Positions 24,396 through 33,340 of a stretch of 64,000 bases of DNA are shown piece by piece. This DNA is from Streptomyces sp. BV286 (GTDB lineage: Bacteria > Actinomycetota > Actinomycetes > Streptomycetales > Streptomycetaceae). Both the position numbers and the translations under genes were made by a program. The notes beneath the pieces were generated by a model that did no database searches, had not been told where the DNA came from, and was given only the letters and a program-made list of their open reading frames with translations. The stretch spans positions 372,001-436,000 of the forward strand of contig NZ_JAHRIB010000141.1 of assembly GCF_019090165.1 (NCBI RefSeq), written 5' to 3'. Every line of letters starts with the position of its first letter. Position 1 is the stretch's first letter.

Positions 24396-27195
24396 ACCGT
24401 CGCGACCGTTCCACTTCGTCGCCGCGCGCGAGGCACGCGCCGACCTGCCGCTGCTGGTGTGCCTCGTCGTCCTGGTGGCGCTGCTCACCGCCGTCGCCGC
24501 CGCCGGCCCCGGGCTCCTCGACCGGCTGGCCGGGCGCGCGTTCGCCTCCCGGCTGGCGCAGGAGCAGCGGGCGGAGCCCGGCATGCTGCTCAGCGCGCAG
24601 TTCGAGCCGGCGCAGGACGCGGACACCGAGGCCTGGGCGAGCGACCTGGCCGAGGACCTGGTCCCGGTCACCGACGTGATCGTGGACGCGGCTCCCGGTG
24701 ACCTCGACGGCGGTCTCGTACACGACTCGACCCGCGTCGACCTGCCGCTCCTCGAGGCCACGACAGCCGCCGGGAAGGTGGGGCTGGGCCTGACATACGC
24801 CTCGGACGCGCCGGGCCGCAGGGTCTACGTCGAGGGACGGCCGCCCGACCAGGACGGCGAGAGAGTCGAGATCGCCGTCTCCACCCGGACCCGTGACGTG
24901 CTGGAACTGCGGCTCGGACAGCAACTCCCGCTCACACCCGGCGCGTTGGACAAAGTCCATGCCACAGCCGTCGTCGTCGGGTTCTTCACGGCGGACGGGA
25001 CCGGCCCCGACAGCGCCGACGCCGGGGCCCGGCTGTGGCGCGAACAGCCCCTGCTGACACGCCCCGCCAGGCAACCGTCACGCAGCGCCCAGGGGCTCGA
25101 CTGGGAGGCCCGCGCCCTCGTCGCGTCCCGTACCGTCACCGCCCTGCAGAAACAGGCCGGCGCCACGCTCACCGTCACCTGGGGGATGCGCCTGGACCTC
25201 GACGCACGCACCGCCGCACGGTTCGCCGACGACCAGGGACTACGCGATCTGCAGCGCCTGCTCGCCCAGTACCCGGACGACGCACGATCCGTCTTCTGCG
25301 GCGACATCGCCGACTACGGCGGCATGTACTGCGAGATCGGCCCGCACACCTCCTCCACGCTGCGGCACAGCACCCACCTGCCGGACGCGCTCACCGACTT
25401 CGGCCGACAGTGGCGCCAAGGCCGTGTCGTGATCTCCTTCGCGCTCGCCTCCCTGCTCGTCGTCGGCCTGCTCACCTCAGCCGTTACCGCGCTCCTCGCG
25501 GTACGCCGCAGCCTCGACGCCCATCGGCTGAAACGCGCCCGCGGCGCCTCCGCGGCAGGCCTCGCCCTGGGCAGGGCGGCACAGACGGCACCGGCCGTGT
25601 TCCTCGGCCTCGCCGCGGGAACCGCCGCCGCCCGATCGCTGCCTGGCCCCTCTCCCGCGTACCGGTACGGACTGCTCGTCGCCGCACTCGTCTGGCTGCT
25701 GCTGCCCGCACTCACCTGGCGTGCCCTGCGCGACCCCGCCATCCGCGCCGGGCACGAGCCGGCCCCGCACGCGGCAGGACGCCGTCTCGTCGCCGAAGCG
25801 TCGGTGCTGCTCCTCGCCGCGGCCGGAGTCCTCGCGCTACGGGCCCGTGGCACCGTCGCCGAGGCCGGCCCCGACCCTCTGCTCGCGGCGGTGCCCGCGC
25901 TGCTGGGACTGGCCACCGTCACGGTCCTGGTGCGCTTTTACCCGCTGCCGGTGCGGATCCTGGCGCGCTGGTCCGCACGCAGGCGCGGCGTCGTCCCCCT
26001 CATCGCGCTCTCCCGGGCCGCGAAGGAGGCCCCGGCGCGCGCACTCGCGCTGCTGGTCCTGGTGGTGACGCTGGCCGGAGCGGTGTTCGGCGGCCTGGTG
26101 GCCGGGACGCTGACGGACGGACGCCTTGAGGCCGCCGCGTGGCAGGTCGGCGCCGACGCCTCCTACGTCGGCGTGGGCCGCGACCCCGACATCGCCGAGC
26201 GGCTGGCCCAGGTGCGCGGAGTGCGCGACGCCGTCCGTGTCAGGCAGCTGCGCGTCGACCCGACCAGCGCGACCAGCGGCGACCGGTACGGCATCGCCAG
26301 CCTCGTCGGCGTCGACGGCACACAACTGCGGGCGGCGGCGCCCGGCTCGGCGGCCGCCTGTTCTCTCGACGCCGCCGGCCTCACCCGCCCACGGTCCGGC
26401 ACCGACATCCGCGTCCTCGCCACCGGGGCCCGCGCCGGCGACCGGCTCACCATCACGTCGCACGGCAGGAAACTGCGCCTGAGCGTCGTCGGAACCCTCC
26501 CCGAGGACGTGTTCCATGACGCGGCGCTCGGCCCCGTCCGCCGCACGACCCCACCACGTGAACGCCTGCTGCTCGCCGACAACCGCGACCTCACGGCCAT
26601 CGCGGAGAGCGACTTCGAGGAAACCTCACTCCTGCTGTACGGCCCGAAGCTGGACGCGCAGACGATGCGGGCCCTCGTGCCACGCGCCGCGAACGGCGCC
26701 GCCGCCGGAGACCTGCGCATCCGCTCCGAAGAAGAGGCCGAGGCAGCGGCCGACGACATGATCGACGTCCTGACCGCCGCGCACACGGCGTGCACCACGC
26801 TCGCCGTGCTTCTCGCTCTGCTGGCGCTCGTCCTCGAACTGCTGCTGTCCGCCCCGGCACGCGGCCGAACCACCGCCTACCTGCGCACCCTCGGCCTCGG
26901 CGACCGGGCCACATCGGCGCTCCACCTCCTGCAACTGCTGCCCTTGGTACTGGCGGCCGTGGCGGGCGGAACAGCCCTGGGGCTGGCCCTGCCCGCGCTG
27001 CTCGGCCCCGCTCTGGACCTGCGCGAGTTCACGGGCGGACCCGCCGCCCCGACCCCACGCCCCGACCTGCTGCTCACCTCGGCCCTGGGCGTGGGCCTGG
27101 CCGTCCTGGTGGTCGCGGCGGTGGGCGTGGAGACCTGGATCGGACGACGCCGCGGGCTCGGCGCGGTCCTGAGACTGGGGAGAAACGGTGACTGA
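24388..27195 (+). CDS. ABC transporter permease, FtsX type
   Basis: A 935-residue permease from ATG 24388, or 945 residues from GTG 24358. It has an N-terminal helix (LPLLVCLVVLVALLTAVAAAGPGLL), a long extracytoplasmic region, a central helix cluster (about residues 350-500) and a C-terminal cluster ending in VGVETWIGRRRGLGAVLRLG. It pairs with the preceding permease; two unequal giant permeases with one ATPase is a common Streptomyces arrangement. The ATPase start lies inside its last codons (8-bp overlap), indicating tight coupling. The substrate or signalled process is unknown; cell-envelope lipoprotein or peptide handling is a reasonable guess. Confidence 0.87.
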   Translation: MKRPSRPFHFVAAREARADLPLLVCLVVLVALLTAVAAAGPGLLDRLAGRAFASRLAQEQRAEPGMLLSAQFEPAQDADTEAWASDLAEDLVPVTDVIVDAAPGDLDGGLVHDSTRVDLPLLEATTAAGKVGLGLTYASDAPGRRVYVEGRPPDQDGERVEIAVSTRTRDVLELRLGQQLPLTPGALDKVHATAVVVGFFTADGTGPDSADAGARLWREQPLLTRPARQPSRSAQGLDWEARALVASRTVTALQKQAGATLTVTWGMRLDLDARTAARFADDQGLRDLQRLLAQYPDDARSVFCGDIADYGGMYCEIGPHTSSTLRHSTHLPDALTDFGRQWRQGRVVISFALASLLVVGLLTSAVTALLAVRRSLDAHRLKRARGASAAGLALGRAAQTAPAVFLGLAAGTAAARSLPGPSPAYRYGLLVAALVWLLLPALTWRALRDPAIRAGHEPAPHAAGRRLVAEASVLLLAAAGVLALRARGTVAEAGPDPLLAAVPALLGLATVTVLVRFYPLPVRILARWSARRRGVVPLIALSRAAKEAPARALALLVLVVTLAGAVFGGLVAGTLTDGRLEAAAWQVGADASYVGVGRDPDIAERLAQVRGVRDAVRVRQLRVDPTSATSGDRYGIASLVGVDGTQLRAAAPGSAAACSLDAAGLTRPRSGTDIRVLATGARAGDRLTITSHGRKLRLSVVGTLPEDVFHDAALGPVRRTTPPRERLLLADNRDLTAIAESDFEETSLLLYGPKLDAQTMRALVPRAANGAAAGDLRIRSEEEAEAAADDMIDVLTAAHTACTTLAVLLALLALVLELLLSAPARGRTTAYLRTLGLGDRATSALHLLQLLPLVLAAVAGGTALGLALPALLGPALDLREFTGGPAAPTPRPDLLLTSALGVGLAVLVVAAVGVETWIGRRRGLGAVLRLGRNGD

Positions 27196-28135
27196 CCCGC
27201 TCGGCAGCGACCTGCGGCAACTGGAGGAGCGAGCCCGCGACGCCCAACGCCCACAGGCGGAGGAGGGGCTCGTCGTGTGCGACAACCTGGTCCGCGTCTA
27301 CCGGACCGACGAGGTCGAGGTACAGGCGCTCCAGGGCCTCGACCTGGTCGTCGAGGAGGGCGAGTGCATGGCACTCGTCGGCGCCTCCGGATCCGGCAAG
27401 TCGACCCTGCTGTCCATCCTCTCCGGCCTCGACCTGCCCACGGCGGGCCGCGCGCGGGTGGCCGGGCACGACCTGCTGGCCCTGCGGCGCCGCGAACGGC
27501 TCGGCTACCGCAGGCGAACCGTCGGCTTCGTATGGCAGCAGACAGGACGCAACCTCCTGCCGTACCTGACCGCGCTGGAGAACGTGGCACTGCCGATGAA
27601 GTACGCGCGCGTGCCACGCCCCAAGCGCGCCGCCCGAGCCGCCGAACTCCTCGACGTCCTCGGTGTGGCCTACTGCCGCGACCGGCGGCCCGCCGAGCTC
27701 TCCGGCGGCGAGCAGCAGCGTGTGGCAGTCGCGGTCGCCACGGCCAACGCGCCGCGGGTGCTGCTCGCCGACGAACCCACCGGTGAACTCGACACCGCGA
27801 GCGGTGAGGAGGTGTTCGCCGCGCTGCGCCGCGCCAACGAGGAACTCGGCGCCACCGTCCTGGTCGTCACCCATGACCCCCTGGTCTCCGGGCAGGTCCG
27901 CCGCACGGTCCGCATCCGCGACGGCCGTACGTCGACGGAGACCCTGCGCGGGCCCGGCGGCGGGGGCGCGCAGGAATACACCGTCCTCGACCGCGCGGGC
28001 CGCCTCCAACTGCCCCGGGACTACGTGGAACGCTACGGTCTGCGCGGCCGGGTCCGGCTGACCGGTGAACCGGACCACGTGGGCGTGTGGCCCGACGCGA
28101 CCGAACCCTCGCCCGGTCCTGACTCCTCGCCGTGA
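27188..28135 (+). CDS. ABC transporter ATP-binding protein with AbrB-like C-terminal extension
   Basis: A 315-residue MacB/LolD-type ATPase driving the two permeases. Walker A GASGSGKST is at 65-73, the Q-loop at WQQTGRNLLPYLT, the signature LSGGEQQR at 171-178, Walker B VLLADEPTGELD, and the switch histidine in VVTHD. Residues about 262-301 (EYTVLDRAGRLQLPRDYVE, then RYGLRGRVRLTGEPDHVGVW) read like an AbrB/SpoVT swapped-hairpin DNA-binding unit, beyond the normal ATPase end. The GTG start overlaps the upstream permease. It is the last gene of the operon, followed by a possible hairpin. Confidence 0.9.
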   Translation: MTDPLGSDLRQLEERARDAQRPQAEEGLVVCDNLVRVYRTDEVEVQALQGLDLVVEEGECMALVGASGSGKSTLLSILSGLDLPTAGRARVAGHDLLALRRRERLGYRRRTVGFVWQQTGRNLLPYLTALENVALPMKYARVPRPKRAARAAELLDVLGVAYCRDRRPAELSGGEQQRVAVAVATANAPRVLLADEPTGELDTASGEEVFAALRRANEELGATVLVVTHDPLVSGQVRRTVRIRDGRTSTETLRGPGGGGAQEYTVLDRAGRLQLPRDYVERYGLRGRVRLTGEPDHVGVWPDATEPSPGPDSSP

Positions 28136-28156
28136 CCGGCGGGCCGTCCGGCCGGT
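28135..28156. terminator. Possible hairpin between converging genes
   Basis: Arms ACCGGC (28135-28140) and GCCGGT (28151-28156) surround a 10-base loop. It directly follows the ATPase stop and faces the converging BlaB-like gene. The stem is short, so support is moderate. Confidence 0.35.
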
Positions 28157-28239
28157 TCACGCACGGCGGTCCGCACGGCCAGAGACCGTACCCCCACCGA
28201 GATCACGGGCCGACGGCGTGCCACGGCCGAGGGTCGCTG

Positions 28240-29142
28240 CTAGAGCTGCCGCAGATGGTCTCGCAGTGTGCGGGCGACCTGCGCCAGAAGGGCTTCGGCA
28301 CCGGGCTGGGAACTGGCCGGAACAAGTGATTCCGTCAGGGCGGCGATGGCGAAGGCCTGACCGTCGGAGTGCTCGACGACACCGATCTCGTGACGGAGAT
28401 TCAGGAGCGTGCCGGTCTTGGAGGACCAGGTGGTGGCGTCGGAGCTGAAGTCGGGGGCGAGCCGGTGCCGGAGCACGTTGTGGGACATCAGGTCGCGCAC
28501 GTGCGCGGCCACCTCGGGGTGGATCTTCGACGGTGTCCACAGGGCCTGGAGCAGTTCGACCCAGGCCCGCGCGCTGCCCGTGTTGGCGCGGGTGGTGTCC
28601 AGTTGCGGCACCCGGTGCCCGCGGCCGCTGGTGCCGGCGTCGATGGCGAGGGCGTGGGCGAGATCGACGTCCGCCGGGTCGAAGCGCTCGACGGGCGTGT
28701 CCATGAGTTCGTACATCGTGTGCCGGACGGCGATGTCGCGCAGGCCGAGGTCCTGGAGGATCTCGGCGACCCGGGCGGGCGGGGTGAGCCCGAACAGCGC
28801 GTCGGCCGCGTGGCTGTCACTCAGGCAGGTGCTCAGGTAGAGCAGGTCGTCGACCGCGATCCGGGCCGGGTGACGGAACCGGCTCAGTCCGATGGGGCCC
28901 GCCGTGGTGATCCGCCCGGGTGCCACGTCGAGGGGCGTCGCTCCGTCGAGTTCGCCCCGCCGCACGCGTTCGAGGGTCGCCACCGCCAGCGGGACCTTGA
29001 CCAAGGAAGCGGACGGCAGCCGGGTGTCCGGCTCGATCCCCAGCTCCTCTCCCGTGTGCAGGTCCCGCACGAGCAGACAGCCGTGCAGGCCACCGTCGCG
29101 CAGTTGCCCGCGCAGTTCGTGCAGTAAGGCTTCGGTGCTCAA
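28240..29142 (-). CDS. blaB: BlaB-like cytoplasmic serine hydrolase (beta-lactamase fold)
   Basis: A 300-residue protein with the penicillin-interacting fold: SxxK motif S46-L-V-K49 (in LPSASLVK), an SDS in place of the usual SDN (LSDSHAA), and a KTG motif in WSSKTGT. No signal peptide is visible, so it should be cytoplasmic. TTG 29142 overlaps the LysR stop by four bases (TTGA), implying coupled translation. Order and orientation match blaL-blaA-blaB of Streptomyces cacaoi, where BlaB, an active-site-serine protein without beta-lactamase activity, is needed with BlaA for induction. Assignment rests on motifs plus gene order. Confidence 0.82.
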   Translation of the reverse strand: MSTEALLHELRGQLRDGGLHGCLLVRDLHTGEELGIEPDTRLPSASLVKVPLAVATLERVRRGELDGATPLDVAPGRITTAGPIGLSRFRHPARIAVDDLLYLSTCLSDSHAADALFGLTPPARVAEILQDLGLRDIAVRHTMYELMDTPVERFDPADVDLAHALAIDAGTSGRGHRVPQLDTTRANTGSARAWVELLQALWTPSKIHPEVAAHVRDLMSHNVLRHRLAPDFSSDATTWSSKTGTLLNLRHEIGVVEHSDGQAFAIAALTESLVPASSQPGAEALLAQVARTLRDHLRQL

Positions 29143-30029
29143 GTCCTGGCCCTTTCCGGGGTTGCCGCACCCAGGCAGCGGGCGACGGCATCGCCCAGGC
29201 GCGCTTCGATGAGCTGTGGGTTGCCGTCTCCGGCGGAGGCGAGGGCGAAGCCCCGGCCGATCGCGATCTCGCCGATGGGCCGCCAGGCGAGGTCCAGTTC
29301 CTCGGCCTGGGCGGGGGAGCACAGCAACAGGTCGCGGGAGCACAGGACTTCCGCCGCGGCAGCCGTCAGACCGGGCGCGGCGACGAGCTGGGCGGGCCGC
29401 AGGCCGACCGCGTCACGCAGCCGCGTCAGCGGGTCGCGGATGTGCGGCACGTCGTCCTCCGGCTGGATCCAGACGCGGCGGGCGGTGCCGGTGGTCGCTC
29501 GTCCGACCCGCAGTGTCTCCAGATAGACGCGCTTCACGCCGGGGTCCCGGGCAGCGGCGAGCCCGAGCGGCACGGACCATCTCGCGTCGTCCGACGGCAC
29601 CGCGAGCAGGGCGGCTCGCACCTGCTGGGCGTGGAGGAGCTCCGTGCGCTGGGCCGGTCCGGCGACGCGCAGATCGAGGGTGATGCCGTGGCCGCGTGCC
29701 TCCGCGACGAGGCGGGCGAGGCCGGCCGTGGAGCAGATGCCGGGCACCGCCAGCCGCCACGGCTTGAGCTTGGCGGCCTCCGCCTCGTGCAGCAACACGT
29801 CGGCAGCCTGCACGAGTTGCCTGGCCGTCGGCAGCATGTCCCGGCCGAAGGCGGTGAGTACGGCCCGTCGCGAGGTGCGCTCGAACAGGGGCTCGCCGAA
29901 GCGTTCTTCCAGGGCGGCGACGCGACGGCTGGCCACCGACTGGGACATCCGCGCGGCGGCCGCCCCGACGGTGAAACCGCCGTGCTCACTCACGCTGACG
30001 AACGCACGGCACGCTGCCACCAGATCCAC
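29139..30029 (-). CDS. blaA: BlaA/AmpR-like LysR regulator of beta-lactamase
   Basis: A 296-residue LysR regulator starting at GTG 30029. The winged helix-turn-helix is at about residues 3-62 (ACRAFVSVSEHGGFTVGAAAARMSQSVASRRVAALEERFG), with an effector-binding domain after residue 90. It is divergent from the class A beta-lactamase, with a 137-bp shared promoter region, and coupled downstream to the BlaB-like gene. In S. cacaoi the equivalent regulator activates the beta-lactamase gene after beta-lactam exposure. Its likely operators are repeats in the shared gap. Confidence 0.85.
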   Translation of the reverse strand: MDLVAACRAFVSVSEHGGFTVGAAAARMSQSVASRRVAALEERFGEPLFERTSRRAVLTAFGRDMLPTARQLVQAADVLLHEAEAAKLKPWRLAVPGICSTAGLARLVAEARGHGITLDLRVAGPAQRTELLHAQQVRAALLAVPSDDARWSVPLGLAAARDPGVKRVYLETLRVGRATTGTARRVWIQPEDDVPHIRDPLTRLRDAVGLRPAQLVAAPGLTAAAAEVLCSRDLLLCSPAQAEELDLAWRPIGEIAIGRGFALASAGDGNPQLIEARLGDAVARCLGAATPERART

Positions 30030-30041
30030 AGTCGGAACCCT

Positions 30042-30076
30042 ATGCGAGATCCACCACCCGTTTCCCATGCGGGATC
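30042..30076. promoter_or_regulatory. Repeated operator-like sites in the blaA-bla gap
   Basis: A decamer ATGCG(A/G)GATC occurs at 30042-30051 and 30067-30076, 25 bp apart. An inverted, looser relative follows near 30088-30101 (GATCGTTCGCGTAT). The position between divergent regulator and target fits LysR-type binding sites. Confidence 0.5.
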
Positions 30077-30166
30077 GGCATGGAACGGATCGTTCGCGTA
30101 TTGGACCGCATGGCCGCCCGCCGGTGATGGTGATCCCGAACTCATGACCACCCAGGAGGCTGGACC

Positions 30167-31120
30167 ATGCAGACCACGCAGCACACCCATGCCCGCCGCA
30201 CCCTTCGCGGTGCGCTCGCCGCGCTCGCACTCGTCGTCCCGCTCGTAGCCTGCGGCCAGGACGGTTCCCGGGACCCGGCCGCCTCGTCGCCGTCCCGGTC
30301 CGCCGTGAACACGGTCCCGGTCGCCGCGGCGACCGCCCCGTACACAGGCGAACTCAAGGAACTGGAGCGCAAGTTCGACGCCAGGCTCGGCGTGTACGCC
30401 ATTGACACCGGCACCGGGCGCGAGGTCGCCTACCGGGACGGCGAGCGGTTCGGCTACCACTCCACGTTCAAGGCGCTCGAAGCCGGCGCCGTGCTGCGGA
30501 AGTACTCCCTGAGCGGCATGGACAAGGTGATCAGGTACTCCAGCGACGACCTGGTCGCCAACTCACCCGTCACCGAGAAGCACGTCTCGACCGGGATGAC
30601 CCTGAGTGAGCTGTGCGACGCCGCCGTCCGCTACAGCGACAACACCGCCGCCAACCTGCTGTTCGAGGCACTCGGCGGTCCCGGGCGTCTCCAGTCGGAA
30701 CTCAGGAAGCTGGGCGACAAGGTCACGCAGATGGACCGAATCGAACCCCACCTGAGCGACTGGGTGCCGGGCGAGACGCGGGACACGAGCACCCCGCGGG
30801 CGCTCGCCAAGGACCTGCGCGCCTACGTACTCGGGGACGTGCTCCGCAAGCGCGAACGAGCTCAGCTCACGACGTGGCTGAAGACCAACACCACCGGGAA
30901 CGAGGTCATCCGGGCCGGGGTGCCCGCGGGCTGGGTGGTCGGGGACAAGACCGGCAGCGGCAGTGGCTACGGTGCCCGTAACGACATCGCCGTCGTGTGG
31001 CCTCCCGACTCCGCTCCCATCGTCATGGCGATCCTGACGAACCGCGGCAAGGCGCAGGACGTCCACGACAACAAACTGCTCGCGGAAGCGGCGTCCGTGG
31101 TCGCCGAAACGCTGTCCTAG
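30167..31120 (+). CDS. bla: Class A beta-lactamase (lipoprotein)
   Basis: A 317-residue serine beta-lactamase that hydrolyses penicillins outside the membrane. Motifs: S99-T-F-K102 (nucleophile and lysine), S157-D-N159, Glu193 in the omega loop (EPHLSD, with Ser where most enzymes have Asn170), and KTG at 261-263. The signal peptide ends in LVAC (Cys29), a lipobox, so the enzyme is probably membrane-anchored as well as possibly released. AGGAGG precedes ATG 30167. The divergent BlaA/BlaB-like pair should make it inducible. The omega-loop Asn to Ser change is tolerated in some actinobacterial enzymes; its effect here is unknown. Confidence 0.95.
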   Translation: MQTTQHTHARRTLRGALAALALVVPLVACGQDGSRDPAASSPSRSAVNTVPVAAATAPYTGELKELERKFDARLGVYAIDTGTGREVAYRDGERFGYHSTFKALEAGAVLRKYSLSGMDKVIRYSSDDLVANSPVTEKHVSTGMTLSELCDAAVRYSDNTAANLLFEALGGPGRLQSELRKLGDKVTQMDRIEPHLSDWVPGETRDTSTPRALAKDLRAYVLGDVLRKRERAQLTTWLKTNTTGNEVIRAGVPAGWVVGDKTGSGSGYGARNDIAVVWPPDSAPIVMAILTNRGKAQDVHDNKLLAEAASVVAETLS

Positions 31121-31126
31121 CCAGAC

Positions 31127-31157
31127 GCGGGGCGGCCACGCCCGCAGGGCCGTCCGC
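31127..31157. terminator. Probable hairpin after beta-lactamase
   Basis: GCGGGGCGGCC (31127-31137) can pair with GGCCGTCCGC (31148-31157) with a small bulge around a 10-base loop. It sits seven bases after the stop and before the converging pseudokinase gene. Confidence 0.4.
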
Positions 31158-31186
31158 CCGCACCGGGACCCTCGCCGCCGCGGCCT

Positions 31187-32848
31187 TCACCCGGCCGAGG
31201 TGACGCGGAAGGACGTCAGGAAGGTGTCGAGAGCCTGCTGGTTGGCGGGGGTGTTCCACTCGTCGGCGGGAGTCGTCCACCTGATCGAGTAGCCGAGCTC
31301 GGTGTCGACGATGAGTGCACGGGCGAGCGTGCGCGTGCGATCCGTGCCCTCGTCGGCGAACCACTCCAGATCGGCCGCCCGCGCACCGGAGTGCTCCACG
31401 GGCTCGATGTCGCCGATGCGGTCGAAGCCGGGGTTGAGGCGCCGCAGTGCGGGTTCGGCGCTGCGCCAGACGGCGACGGGGTCGGACGAGGGGACCCTGC
31501 CGAAGGTGACTCTCAGCGCACGTGGATCGCCCGAGGCGCCGAACGTGACGCTGAAGGCATTGCCCGGCCGCCCTGTGTCCCGCACACGCTCCCACCCCGA
31601 GGGCAGCTCGATCGAGAACCCTTCCGGCGCGTCATAGCGCTCGGTGGCGGGCGGTGCCTCCTCCCCGGGCGGGTCGCTGGGGGAGGGGGGCGGGGGCGCG
31701 GCCGGGTCCGCTGACGCGGACGGGGCACCCCCGGTCGGGGTCGCCGAGGGGCGAACGGGCGTCGGGACTGCGGGAGGAGGCACGGCGGGGGAGCCGGACG
31801 CGACGGGCGGGGCGCCGCCGGCATCGGACGCGTCCGAAGTCGGCCCGCTGTTCATGGCGAGGATGACCGGGACGGCCACGACGGCCAACGCGGACCCGGC
31901 GATGACGAGAATGACGGGCCGTCTGCTCCTCCGCGGCCGTTCCGGCCCCGGCGAGGCCCCGTACGCTCCCCGCAGCCTGAACGCGTACGGCGGTACGGCC
32001 GTGTCCTCACTGACCATGCGTGTCAGCGCCTTGCGCAGGACCGGTTCGGTGAGCCGTTCCTGCGGGTTCTCGCGGAGCAGTCCGTGAATGGTCTGCCGCA
32101 GACGGCCGGCGGGCACGCCACCTTCCGCGGCTGCCTCCTGCTCTCTTCGAGCTGCCCTTCCCGAGTCGCCGTTCACGGAGACCTGAAAGCCTTCGACGTG
32201 CCCGGGGCGTGTGGAGGGAGGACGCCCCTCGACCATGGTGTGGAGCAGCGTTCCCAGAGCCCACAGGTCCGTCGAGGGTTCGACCGCCTCGCCGCGGGTC
32301 TGCTCCGGAGACGCGTACGAGGGTGCGGTCGCCCTGAGGGACCGGGTCGCTCCGCTCAGTCCGAACCCGGTGACCACCACCCCGCCGTCCGTCGTGACGA
32401 AGACCTGGTCGGGGCCGAGGTCGCCGTGTGTGACGCCCGAGCGATGCGCGGCCGCGAGCACGTCGAGGATCTCCAGGCCGACGCGGGCCGCCCGGGGCTG
32501 ATCGAACGGGCCGCGTCCGCTGATGAGTTCACTCAGGGACGAACCCTCGATGGGTTCCATGACCGTCCACAGCCGGCCGTCCTGTTCGGTCACGTCAAGA
32601 ACGGTGGCCACCCGCCCGGGGGCGGCGGCCTGCACGGCGTCGGTCTCCCGCAGCACCCGGGCCGTGGTCTGCCGCGAGGTCTCCTCGCGGAGAACGGCGG
32701 GCAGTCGTGCCTCCGCGATGTACACCGGCCGACCGGACGCCATGTCCTGGCCGTGCCAGCCGACCCGGAACTCCTCCCGGTGCAGGATCTGGAGCGGTCG
32801 ATACCTCCCCGCGATCATCTCGGTCGTAGAGGTCTGCGCTTCTGACAT
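31187..32848 (-). CDS. Membrane-anchored protein kinase-like protein (probable pseudokinase)
   Basis: A 553-residue protein with a Ser/Thr-kinase-like cytoplasmic domain (about 10-285), one membrane helix (about 311-332), a Pro/Ala/Ser-rich linker and an extracytoplasmic domain (about 410-553, SIELPSGWERVRD, FRVTSAG). Key kinase residues are altered: no glycine-rich loop, the VAIK lysine region reads YIAEARL, HRD reads HGD (141-143) followed by GPDQ instead of KPxN, and DFG reads GFG (161-163). SPE (180-182) is kept. It therefore looks unable to phosphorylate and may act as a scaffold or ligand sensor. Architecture otherwise matches actinobacterial PknB-like sensors. It is monocistronic. Confidence 0.83.
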   Translation of the reverse strand: MSEAQTSTTEMIAGRYRPLQILHREEFRVGWHGQDMASGRPVYIAEARLPAVLREETSRQTTARVLRETDAVQAAAPGRVATVLDVTEQDGRLWTVMEPIEGSSLSELISGRGPFDQPRAARVGLEILDVLAAAHRSGVTHGDLGPDQVFVTTDGGVVVTGFGLSGATRSLRATAPSYASPEQTRGEAVEPSTDLWALGTLLHTMVEGRPPSTRPGHVEGFQVSVNGDSGRAARREQEAAAEGGVPAGRLRQTIHGLLRENPQERLTEPVLRKALTRMVSEDTAVPPYAFRLRGAYGASPGPERPRRSRRPVILVIAGSALAVVAVPVILAMNSGPTSDASDAGGAPPVASGSPAVPPPAVPTPVRPSATPTGGAPSASADPAAPPPPSPSDPPGEEAPPATERYDAPEGFSIELPSGWERVRDTGRPGNAFSVTFGASGDPRALRVTFGRVPSSDPVAVWRSAEPALRRLNPGFDRIGDIEPVEHSGARAADLEWFADEGTDRTRTLARALIVDTELGYSIRWTTPADEWNTPANQQALDTFLTSFRVTSAG

Positions 32849-33340
32849 GCTGATCCTTCATTTGCGCACGGGGTTGCACCTTCACCATGAGTACGAACGC
32901 GAAGCGGGTCGGTGTTCAATCAATCCAGCCCGCGATTTCCGGCGTCGCGAGATCGATGCTCCGAGACGCGATTCCACCGAACGACGCTTGGTTCGGGGCC
33001 GACCGCAAAAGCGCAGCCCTCGGATTAGTCCGTGAAACAAGGGGCACACGAACGTGATGACGTCCGGGCAAGCTGTGCTGACCCGCGGCCGAGGGCTTGG
33101 GCCGCGAAGACGAATGCCTCAGTCTTCCCTCTCCGGAATTCGCCCGGCGCCGTTCGGGTGAAGAGGAGGAGTTCTCAAGCGAGTTGTGTCATGGCGGCGG
33201 AGAGTGGACTGCCGGTGTCGGCCCGGTAAATGAAAGCCTTCGTATGCCGTGTCAATGGCGTACGCGTCTGCCGGGAGCCCGGGCTTCTGGCGCGCGGGTC
33301 CTCATCCGACGGCTGTCTCCACCGCGTTAGCATGCGGGGC
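32849..33340. other. Intergenic region with no recognised gene
   Basis: Nearly 500 bp between divergent genes. The first half is less GC-rich than its surroundings. Frames crossing it lack ribosome binding sites and family sequence. A purine-rich GAAGAGGAGGAG tract lies near 33158-33171, with no credible start just downstream. It may contain promoters or a decayed gene; nothing specific can be supported. Confidence 0.4.

Noticed and set aside
21416..24436. A 1006-codon minus-strand frame
   Set aside because: It lies opposite the first FtsX-type permease, is Arg/Gly/His-rich with no fold signature, and is a GC-bias shadow.
32849..33340. Possible gene in the 492-bp gap
   Set aside because: No frame has a start with ribosome binding site and a recognisable or GC3-consistent protein.
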